NCBI RefSeq assembly: GCF_037300705.1
Contig: NZ_CP147776.1
Span: 2,480,001 to 2,544,000 of the forward strand
Length of the DNA stretch: 64,000 nt
Source of the DNA: Massilia sp. W12
GTDB taxonomy: Bacteria; Pseudomonadota; Gammaproteobacteria; Burkholderiales; Burkholderiaceae_D
Direction: 5' to 3'
Below, in pieces: positions 57,570 through 64,000 of this stretch. Every line of letters starts with the position of its first letter. Position 1 is the stretch's first letter. Both the position numbers and the translations under genes were made by a program. The notes beneath the pieces were generated by a model. That model was not told the DNA's origin and did no database searches. It saw only the letters and a program-made list of their open reading frames with translations.

Positions 57570-57680
57570 CTGCATAAAAACAATTATTGCAATTCTGTTG
57601 CAGAATCACATGCTGCCACACTTTTTCAAAAATGCAACCATCGCATGGTTTGCTTCATTTTCTTCTGGACAGGATAGATC

Positions 57681-58940
57681 ATGGATACCACACCCAGCAG
57701 CCATTACCATACTGAGGCAGTAAAAAATTTCAACCAGGATGCAAGAAGCAAGGGTTGGATTCCACATCAATTCCAACTTGATGCGCTCATGCAAAAAGCT
57801 AGAAATGAAACTGGTCTTCAAAAATTTGAGGATGAAAGTTTTATACCAACGTTGGAAAAATTAATCTACTCACTGAATAAAAGTGCGGAGTTGAATCCAT
57901 TCGGCGAAATGGTTGTGCTAAGCAGCATCATTGAACCATTAAAAACAAGATTACGCGCAGACGATTGCTTTAAAAAACATCCGGAAATATTGGACTACCC
58001 GATTCAAAATCCTATATGCATCATTGGGCCACATCGCTCTGGCACAACCCGCATGCATAGAATGATGGCGACAGATCAGCGCTTACAATTTCTCGCCACT
58101 TGGGAAGGCATGAGTCCAGCGCCTTATTTGGATTCTCCCGACCTTGGTCGCGCTCAGCGTTATCAAGAGATCACTCAAGCACTCGGCGGTATGCTCCCCT
58201 GTTATGGTGAGGCATTTATTGCTCATCCAATGCACCCTGACTGGCCAGAAGAAGAAATGCTCCTATTGAATACCAGCTTTTTAAGCTTCTCATTTCTTGG
58301 TAACTCCTATATTCCTGAATTTTATCAATATTTCTTGCATGCAGAAAAAGACCATGCTTATGCTTACATGGTAAAACTAATGAAACTGATTTCCTGGCAA
58401 CGCAAGGATCCACCATCCAAACGTTGGCTTTTAAAAAATCCTCAGCATATGTTGGATCTGTGTACAGTTAATAAGTTCTTACCAGATATCAAAATGATAT
58501 TTCCGCACCGTGATCCATTGAAAACAGTTGGATCAGTTATTTCATTAATGTGGCTTTTTTGCCGTCAAAATACGGATGCGCCACGCCGTTGGCAAATGAA
58601 GGAGGTTTGGTGGGATTACTGCCAGCAAAGTGCCCGCCGAGCCATCGAGGCACGTGAAAATTTACCCGCCAATCAACAGTTGGATGTTTATTATCAGGAT
58701 ATCAACCACAATTGGAAAGATGTAATGCATAGGGTATATGAATTTATAGATCTTCCCTTCGATGGCAAAACAGAGGCAGGTTTGCAAGCTTGGTTGCATG
58801 AAAGTGAAAAGGAAGCCCATCATGTTGGGCACAGCTACACATTGGAAGAATTCGGCTTAAGTACTGCTGAAGTCGAGTCAGCCATGCAATTTGTACGTAC
58901 GCGCTACAACACTGCCTATGAAGCTAAAAAAAATCCGTAA
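57681..58940 (+). CDS. PAPS-dependent sulfotransferase (Sulfotransfer_3 type)
   Basis: A 419-residue soluble sulfotransferase. The 5'-phosphosulfate loop is CIIGPHRSGTTRMHRMM (113-129) and the 3'-phosphate contact is FPHRDPLKTVGSVISLMW (274-291); LLKNPQHML (250-258) precedes it. These bind PAPS and transfer sulfate to a hydroxyl or amine of a small molecule or lipid. It follows the citrate-synthase-fold pair (111-bp gap) and precedes an APS kinase that would make its PAPS. AGGAT ribosome site. Codon use is AT-richer than the host core. Acceptor unknown. Confidence 0.9.
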   Translation: MDTTPSSHYHTEAVKNFNQDARSKGWIPHQFQLDALMQKARNETGLQKFEDESFIPTLEKLIYSLNKSAELNPFGEMVVLSSIIEPLKTRLRADDCFKKHPEILDYPIQNPICIIGPHRSGTTRMHRMMATDQRLQFLATWEGMSPAPYLDSPDLGRAQRYQEITQALGGMLPCYGEAFIAHPMHPDWPEEEMLLLNTSFLSFSFLGNSYIPEFYQYFLHAEKDHAYAYMVKLMKLISWQRKDPPSKRWLLKNPQHMLDLCTVNKFLPDIKMIFPHRDPLKTVGSVISLMWLFCRQNTDAPRRWQMKEVWWDYCQQSARRAIEARENLPANQQLDVYYQDINHNWKDVMHRVYEFIDLPFDGKTEAGLQAWLHESEKEAHHVGHSYTLEEFGLSTAEVESAMQFVRTRYNTAYEAKKNP

Positions 58941-59002
58941 CAACAGGCGTCCCTCCTGAAAAGATAGGCATACTTGAGCTGTCTCAGTTATGTCCCCAGG
59001 GA

Positions 59003-59013
59003 TAAGGAGCAAT
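59003..59013 (+). repeat. TAAGGAGCAAT, first copy (cysC ribosome site)
   Basis: Eleven-base sequence containing the cysC ribosome-binding site; an exact copy lies right after cysC at 59659-59669. Confidence 0.6.
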
Positions 59014-59017
59014 GAAA

Positions 59018-59647
59018 ATGGATAAAAAACTAACAGATCAAATTCTGGAACAACATGTCAGTCAAGATGTCACATGGCAGCAAAGCAAGGTGCATGCAGA
59101 AGAACGCGCCAACCTGCTGCATGTTGAACCTGCGACTGTGTGGCTGACTGGCTTATCTGGCTCAGGAAAGTCAACCCTTGCGTTTGAGCTGGAGAGAAGA
59201 TTGATTGCTGGCGGGCACTTGGTCTATGTACTGGATGGAGACAATATACGCCACGGTCTCAGTCGTGATCTCGGCTTCTCCCCCCAAGATAGAACTGAGA
59301 ATATTCGTCGGGTTGCTGAAGTGGCCAAACTTTTCAACGAAGCTGGCATGCTCATTATTACTTCTTTCATCTCCCCATATCGGGAAGATCGCGAATTGGC
59401 CCGTGCAATTATTGGTCGGGAGCGTTTCATTGAAACCTATTTGTGCACCAGCTTACAGGTTTGCGAGCAACGTGATCCCAAAGGCTTATATCAAAAAGTG
59501 AGGGATGGTAAGATCCAGGAATTTACCGGCATCAGTGCACCATATGAAATTCCAGAATCCCCAGAAGTTACATTGGATACTGGCCGGCTCAGCATAACAG
59601 AGAGTGTTGCATGCATTATGCAACAGCTCACTCCCCGTCTACATTGA
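59018..59647 (+). CDS. cysC: Adenylylsulfate (APS) kinase
   Basis: A 209-residue stand-alone CysC. Walker A is WLTGLSGSGKSTLAFELE (about 42-59), then YVLDGDNIRHGLSRDLGFS, the RTENIRRVAEVAKLFNEAG helix, ISPYREDRELAR, and DPKGLYQKVRDGKIQEFTGI. It phosphorylates APS to PAPS. No cysD/cysN is here, so APS comes from elsewhere. The ATG at 59018 is eight bases from GGAG; ATG 59012 is too close to it. It probably supplies the adjacent sulfotransferase. Confidence 0.95.
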   Translation: MDKKLTDQILEQHVSQDVTWQQSKVHAEERANLLHVEPATVWLTGLSGSGKSTLAFELERRLIAGGHLVYVLDGDNIRHGLSRDLGFSPQDRTENIRRVAEVAKLFNEAGMLIITSFISPYREDRELARAIIGRERFIETYLCTSLQVCEQRDPKGLYQKVRDGKIQEFTGISAPYEIPESPEVTLDTGRLSITESVACIMQQLTPRLH

Positions 59648-59658
59648 TTCGCTTTCTG

Positions 59659-59669
59659 TAAGGAGCAAT
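59659..59669 (+). repeat. TAAGGAGCAAT, second copy (orphan ribosome site)
   Basis: Exact copy of the cysC ribosome-site sequence, 11 bases after the cysC stop, but followed directly by a terminator and no start codon. Confidence 0.6.
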
Positions 59670-59673
59670 TTTT

Positions 59674-59701
59674 GCCGGCTTGCAGGCCGGCTTCTTGTTT
59701 T
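59674..59701 (+). terminator. Rho-independent terminator after cysC
   Basis: GCCGGC-ttgcag-GCCGGC followed by TTCTTGTTTT. It closes the ThDP-enzyme-to-cysC unit and separates it from the receptor gene. Confidence 0.85.
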
Positions 59702-59788
59702 ATGTTGCAAAAAACCAGCACTGTTGCCCCTTGTATCACGATTCAAGGATACACTGGTCACTTGTCCAACCCCGCCCGGAAGACGATC

Positions 59789-61927
59789 ATGCAGACCCTG
59801 ACCTACACTAGATTTGCGTTTGCGGTACTTCTCCTGACTCAGTCATATTCTGTGATTGCCCAGCAAAATGATAAATTAACACAGAAAAATGACGAAGAAG
59901 AGTTAAGCTTGGTATATGGAGATAAATCAACAGTTTCGATTGCAACCGGCAGCAAACAATCTATCAGGCGGGCGCCAGCAGTCGCATCAGTCATTACAGC
60001 TGAAGACATAGCTGCTATGGGGTACCATGAGTTGTGTCAAGTCCTATCAACTGTGCCGGGCATCAGTTGCCAACTTGATGGTTTGGCAACTGCAAACAAA
60101 ATTGGACTGCGTGGTTTAGGCTTAGGATCTGCAGTAAATACATCAACCTTGCTGCTGCAAAATGGCGTTAACCTTGCCACACAATATTCTGGAGATCGAA
60201 ATTCGATGGCAGCAGAAATGCCTGTCCGCAGCATAAGCCGTATTGAAATCATACGAGGCCCCGGCTCAGCTTTATATGGTGCAGACGCATATGCCGGCGT
60301 CATCAATATTATTACAAAAACAGCTGCAGAAATTCCTGTTGCTGAAATTGGGGTAAATGTCGGCTCTCAAAAAACAAGAGAATTTTGGTGGTTACATGGT
60401 GGAAAAATCGGAAAAGTTGAAATTGGCACTTATATTCGAGCAAAAAAAACTAATGGCAATTCTGAAGTCATTACAGCAGATGCAGCAACAAGGAATGATA
60501 CAATTTTTAAAACTAAAACCAGCAACGCTCCAGGATCATTAAATAATCAATACAAGTCCATGGATCTCGGACTTGATATGGTATACAGTAATTGGCGCGT
60601 CAATGTTCAATATCAACTTATAGATGATTTAGGCTCTGGCACAGGCTATAGTTATGCATTGAATAAGCCGAATGAATCAAAAGCCAGAGTTGATCGATTG
60701 ATTGCCCAACTAAATTGGAATAGCTTAAATTTATTCAATGATTTAACAATAAATACCAATATATCTTATCAAAATTTAAATAATGCATTAACCAGTCAAC
60801 AGATTAACCTGCTGCCACCTGGCACCAGATTCCCAACCGGCTTGTTCCCTGACGGCATGATTGGTGGCCCGCAGCGCTTTGAACGTCATCTGCGTCTGTC
60901 AGCATATATGAATTACACTGGCTGGAAAAATCATTTGCTGCGGATTGGTGGCGGCTGGGATGATCTCGATTTATATAAAACGATTACATTCAAGAATTTC
61001 CTGCTCAGCCCGGCTGGCGTTCCGATTCCTACCGGGGAGTTTAAAGATTACGGCTCAATTCAACCGCACATTCTGCCAACCCGCCGTAAGCTTGGCTATT
61101 TATACGCTCAGGATGAATGGGAGTTTGCAAAAGATTGGGTATTAACTTCCGGGATCCGCTACGATAATTATTCTGATTTTGGAAAAACAATCAATCCCCG
61201 TTTGGCGCTTGTGTGGGATACGACACCGACTTTGACAAATAAGATACTTTTTGGCCGAGCTTTCCGCGCGCCAACATTTAATGAATCTTACGGCATCAAT
61301 CCGGTCGCCAATGGCAATATCAATCTGAAACCGGAAACTATCAGCACGCTGGAGTGGGCAGGCTCCTGGCAGGCAAGCAATTCCCTGCTCCTTAACATGA
61401 ATGTTTACCGCTTCAAGCGGAAAAACATCATTGTTGCGATTCCCAATGTAACTGCAGGAACCGGATCGACCTACACCAACTTTGGAAATCAAAATGGCCG
61501 CGGTATGGAGCTGGAAGTAAATTGGGACTTCAACCGCAGTTTCCGTCTCACTACCAACTATTCCTACCAACGCACCACCACCGGCGACAGCTTGGAACGT
61601 GACATCGGCTATGCGCCGCATCACAAAATTTATGCCCGTGCGGATTGGCGTTTTTCAAATAATTGGCAACTGAATACGCAATTAAATTGGGTGGCTGATC
61701 GCGCGCGCGCGGCTGGCGACAACCGCGCGCAAATTGCTGACTATAAAACCGTGGATATGATCTTGCGCACCACACGGCCATTAAACCAATGGGATTTCTC
61801 TCTTTCGGTACGAAATTTATTTAATACGAATGCACGAGATCCCAGCTTAGCGCCTGGTTTGGCTTTGCCGAATGACTTGCCGCTGCCACGTCGCACTGCG
61901 TACCTGGAAGCTGTTTATAAATTTTAA
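59789..61927 (+). CDS. TonB-dependent outer-membrane receptor
   Basis: A 712-residue receptor. Signal peptide MQTLTYTRFAFAVLLLTQSY ends near QQ. The plug domain has IRRAPAVASVITAEDIAAMG, GLRGLGLGSAVN and RIEIIRGPGSALYGADAYAG (about 60-175). The rest is a 22-strand barrel with typical loops (LRIGGGWDDLDLY, FGRAFRAPTFNESYG) and an aromatic C-terminus ending EAVYKF. It imports a scarce compound using TonB energy; ligand unknown. No classic TonB box is obvious. It follows the terminator after cysC. Confidence 0.94.
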   Translation: MQTLTYTRFAFAVLLLTQSYSVIAQQNDKLTQKNDEEELSLVYGDKSTVSIATGSKQSIRRAPAVASVITAEDIAAMGYHELCQVLSTVPGISCQLDGLATANKIGLRGLGLGSAVNTSTLLLQNGVNLATQYSGDRNSMAAEMPVRSISRIEIIRGPGSALYGADAYAGVINIITKTAAEIPVAEIGVNVGSQKTREFWWLHGGKIGKVEIGTYIRAKKTNGNSEVITADAATRNDTIFKTKTSNAPGSLNNQYKSMDLGLDMVYSNWRVNVQYQLIDDLGSGTGYSYALNKPNESKARVDRLIAQLNWNSLNLFNDLTINTNISYQNLNNALTSQQINLLPPGTRFPTGLFPDGMIGGPQRFERHLRLSAYMNYTGWKNHLLRIGGGWDDLDLYKTITFKNFLLSPAGVPIPTGEFKDYGSIQPHILPTRRKLGYLYAQDEWEFAKDWVLTSGIRYDNYSDFGKTINPRLALVWDTTPTLTNKILFGRAFRAPTFNESYGINPVANGNINLKPETISTLEWAGSWQASNSLLLNMNVYRFKRKNIIVAIPNVTAGTGSTYTNFGNQNGRGMELEVNWDFNRSFRLTTNYSYQRTTTGDSLERDIGYAPHHKIYARADWRFSNNWQLNTQLNWVADRARAAGDNRAQIADYKTVDMILRTTRPLNQWDFSLSVRNLFNTNARDPSLAPGLALPNDLPLPRRTAYLEAVYKF

Positions 61928-62230
61928 GGGTCATCACAAAAAGTTTCCCATCGGAATCTTTTTTGCCACATATACTGAAGAAAGCATATAGAGTGCTTGG
62001 CGGAAGTCTTGTATTAAAGCCAGTTTGTTGAGGTGGCTTCAATCAGATTGGTGCGATCCCTCACCTTAAATGGAGTGATATGAACACATTCTAGAAACCA
62101 GAAAACTTAATTAACAAGAAAAAAACACAGTAGAATAATGATTTTTATCAATGCGGAATATTCTGCGAATGAATCAAATCGGCGTCTCCACTGACCATGA
62201 GATGTTTTGACGACAATATGACAGGCGAAA
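61928..62230. other. Intergenic region receptor-PF04392 gene
   Basis: About 300 bp without a clear gene. An AAGCCA/TGGCTT inverted repeat with a 12-base loop lies near 62017-62040. On the minus strand, codons near 62025-62095 read like a degraded coding piece, which I could not name. Confidence 0.4.
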
Positions 62231-63379
62231 ATGGATAAGAGTAATCAAAGATCCAGCTTTTTATGGCTGTTTCTGACAGTTCTCTGCCTGCTGTATACAT
62301 CTTCCCAAGCGGAGGAATCAAAAACTTTATCCAACATGGTAGCACTTTCCGCTACTGGAATTGATTCGTATTTCATTAATAGCGTAAGACATACTCAACA
62401 GCAAAATTCAGTCAACACTGAAAGCACAATCAACATACTTAATTTATTTCCAGCGAAGTATGCCAAAGTTGACTACCAAATAGCACAAGCTGACATAAAG
62501 CGACAAATCAATCCAGAAGCGATCGCCGTTGTTTTTCCAGATATCGGCGAGCCGTATCGCTCTATTTTTCTGAAAATTATTGAAGGAATAGAGGATCAAT
62601 TAAAAACAAAAGTAAAATCTGTTCCTATTCCTGCAAATATGGAATCCGCTGAGCTGAATAATCAATTAAAGCGCAGTGGCGTCAAAGTGGTCATAGCCCT
62701 GGGGCAGCGCGGCTATAAATTGGCCACAGGCTTGGATCGGGATATCGGTATTGTGGTGGGAGGCGTATTGACTGTACCTGAGTCAGACCACAATCAATAT
62801 ACTGTTATAAGTTTAACACCAGACCCTAATCTATTATTTTCACAATTAAAAAAATTAATCCCTGGCATTAAACGTGTAATCGTCGTTTATAATCCAAACA
62901 ATAGCGAATGGTTAATGCGTTTAGCACGTCTTGCCGCCAAAAATCAAGGATTGGAACTGCTTACGATTGAAGCGAAGGATCTTGCTACTGCCGCGCATCA
63001 ATACGAATCTGTGTTTGCCACAGCCGATGGCCGGTTTGACTCTGTTTGGTTACCACAGGATTCGACAACTGTTGAAGAAAATACTATCATGCCCCTGGTT
63101 CTAAAAGAGTCGTGGAATAAAAGTGTCCCCATTTTTTCCAGTAACTTCCTTCATGTAAAAAAAGGGGCCTTATTCGCCTTATATCCAAACAATTTAGAAA
63201 TGGGAAAATATCTGGCGCAAAATGCGCAGATACTACTTTCTGGAGATAATAGCAAACGAGGCTTGATTCCATTGAAAGATGTGCAAGCTGCTCTCAATAC
63301 ACGAACAGCCACTCGGATTGGCTTGGCAATCGGTCAACAAAAACAAAGAGCATTTGATTTTATTTTTCCTGAACAATAA
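62231..63379 (+). CDS. ABC transporter substrate-binding protein, PF04392 type
   Basis: A 382-residue periplasmic protein. Signal peptide: SFLWLFLTVLCLLYTSSQAE. The rest fits the ABC_sub_bind (PF04392) family: AIAVVFPDIGEPYRSIFLKI, KVVIALGQRGYKLATGL, a KKLIPGIKRVIVVYNPNNSE strand near 215-235, and VPIFSSNFLHVKKGALFALYP. Such proteins sit beside TonB receptors in many proteobacteria and bind small ligands. No permease or ATPase gene is seen, so it may deliver or sense the receptor ligand. Terminator follows. Confidence 0.85.
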   Translation: MDKSNQRSSFLWLFLTVLCLLYTSSQAEESKTLSNMVALSATGIDSYFINSVRHTQQQNSVNTESTINILNLFPAKYAKVDYQIAQADIKRQINPEAIAVVFPDIGEPYRSIFLKIIEGIEDQLKTKVKSVPIPANMESAELNNQLKRSGVKVVIALGQRGYKLATGLDRDIGIVVGGVLTVPESDHNQYTVISLTPDPNLLFSQLKKLIPGIKRVIVVYNPNNSEWLMRLARLAAKNQGLELLTIEAKDLATAAHQYESVFATADGRFDSVWLPQDSTTVEENTIMPLVLKESWNKSVPIFSSNFLHVKKGALFALYPNNLEMGKYLAQNAQILLSGDNSKRGLIPLKDVQAALNTRTATRIGLAIGQQKQRAFDFIFPEQ

Positions 63380-63446
63380 TACTCTCCTCCGCCTTTGCAA
63401 AAATTGCTTCATGCAATCCATTCTTTTAATCAATACACATTCATTT

Positions 63447-63472
63447 CGCCTCAAGCAGTTTGAGGCGTTTTT
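63447..63472 (+). terminator. Rho-independent terminator after PF04392 gene
   Basis: CGCCTCAA-gcagt-TTGAGGCG followed by TTTTT, 68 bp after the stop codon. Confidence 0.9.
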
Positions 63473-63650
63473 ATCCGCCTCATGTTTGTAGAAAGAACCA
63501 TACTGAACTGCATATTCGAAGAACGGCTTGTGACACATACACTGTTTACATATCGCAAAAAAGCGGGCTTGACAAGGGAAGACTGTATGATAATAATCAA
63601 GATTGAAAAGAGTATTTTCACGCCGCTTATTTCTCATAACAGGATTCACC

Positions 63651-64000
63651 ATGGAAAATTATTATGAAAAAGATGCACCGCTGTATCCTCACTATCAAGT
63701 CATGCGGAACAGCAACCCTGTTTTTCTGAATCCAAATGGCAGGGTTTGGGAAATTTATACTTACAAAGAGTGTCTTGAAGTTTTTACCCGTCCCGATCTT
63801 TTTTCATCTGAAGTTTATACCGCGCTCGGCTATCCTGAACTACAAACTGTTGCAATGATGGATCCACCGCGCCACACAATGTTACGTAAGCTGATATCAA
63901 AAGCTTTTAGTTTAAAATTGGTCAACCAACAAGCGGATCAAATTCAGAATATGACAGACCGCTTAATTGATAAGGTAATCAGCACAGGTGAGATGGATAT
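63651..64000 (+). CDS. Cytochrome P450, N-terminal part (cut by window end)
   Basis: 116 codons of a P450 that continues beyond the window. It begins MENYYEKDAPLYPHYQVMRN without a signal or membrane anchor, as in soluble bacterial P450s. YKECLEVFTRPDLFSSEVY follows, and MMDPPRHTMLRKLISKAFS (about 79-97) is the conserved helix C region, whose HTxLR His and Arg contact a haem propionate. The I-helix and haem Cys lie outside. It has no strong ribosome site. Likely role: hydroxylation in the cluster, giving a group for the sulfotransferase (inference). Confidence 0.9.
   Translation, partial: MENYYEKDAPLYPHYQVMRNSNPVFLNPNGRVWEIYTYKECLEVFTRPDLFSSEVYTALGYPELQTVAMMDPPRHTMLRKLISKAFSLKLVNQQADQIQNMTDRLIDKVISTGEMD

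Noticed and set aside
61821-62042. Minus-strand frame overlapping the receptor gene end, and an adjacent coding-like piece at about 62025-62095
   Set aside because: Considered as a transposase remnant near the cluster; too short and no family could be recognised, no terminal repeats seen.
63482-63667. 61-codon open frame before the P450
   Set aside because: Overlaps the P450 start in another frame, lies just after a terminator and has no ribosome site.
1-64000. CRISPR array, insertion sequence or prophage
   Set aside because: No regularly spaced repeats, no transposase or integrase and no phage structural gene recognised in the window.

Overview
The window looks like the chromosome of a betaproteobacterium, probably order Burkholderiales and possibly Oxalobacteraceae-like (inference). 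The clues are the block ppiD - tRNA-Asp x2 - lon - clpX - clpP - tig - tRNA-Leu, the hpnCDE hopanoid-precursor cluster, an xdhABC-guaD purine operon, the tesA/ybbA divergent pair and many DUF families common in that group. Most of the window is GC-rich with one codon style. The two ends (about 1-2.7 kb and about 55.9-64 kb) are visibly AT-richer, which suggests acquired DNA.

Layout. 1-2.7 kb: a large adenosine-deaminase-superfamily protein that matches RdrB of the RADAR anti-phage system; its partner would lie off the left edge. 2.7-9.6 kb (minus strand): a gene remnant, creA, a fused ATP-dependent 5-oxoprolinase, a diguanylate cyclase and an unusual CoaD-HD fusion. 9.9-13.9 kb: NAD(P)HX repair enzyme, YbbA-type ABC ATPase, TesA-type esterase and tRNA 2-selenouridine synthase. 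13.9-22.8 kb: periplasmic folding factor PpiD, two tRNA-Asp genes, the protein quality-control set Lon, ClpX, ClpP and trigger factor, and tRNA-Leu. 23.1-27.6 kb: an RND efflux pump and its adaptor behind a TetR-style operator. 27.8-30.9 kb: hpnC-hpnD-hpnE, making squalene. 31-41.2 kb: a DUF5329 protein, a GH109-like oxidoreductase-fold enzyme, a periplasmic binding protein coupled to a histidine kinase, two paralogous membrane proteins flanking a DUF1795 (Eag-like) protein, a His-rich glycine-zipper protein and a secreted tyrosinase. 41.6-47.8 kb: xanthine dehydrogenase XdhABC and guanine deaminase, turning guanine into xanthine and then urate. 48-53.6 kb: small enzymes and DUF proteins, plus a large PAS-GGDEF-EAL regulator.

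54-64 kb is the most unusual part. An acetolactate-synthase-like ThDP enzyme is followed by two short, divergent citrate-synthase-fold proteins, a PAPS-type sulfotransferase and a stand-alone APS kinase. After a terminator come a TonB-dependent receptor, a PF04392 periplasmic binding protein and the start of a cytochrome P450 that runs off the right edge. I read this as a small biosynthetic cluster for a sulfated metabolite with a possible uptake module. The ThDP enzyme would make or join a 2-oxo/acyloin unit, the citrate-synthase-like pair would act on an acyl-CoA/2-oxo acid step, the P450 would hydroxylate, and CysC plus the sulfotransferase would sulfate. The product is unknown. By eye, each member of the citrate-synthase-like pair lacks different catalytic residues, so they may work only as a heteromer.

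No rRNA, CRISPR array, intact insertion sequence, integrase or origin was seen. All assignments come from reading motifs and gene context; no database search was run.
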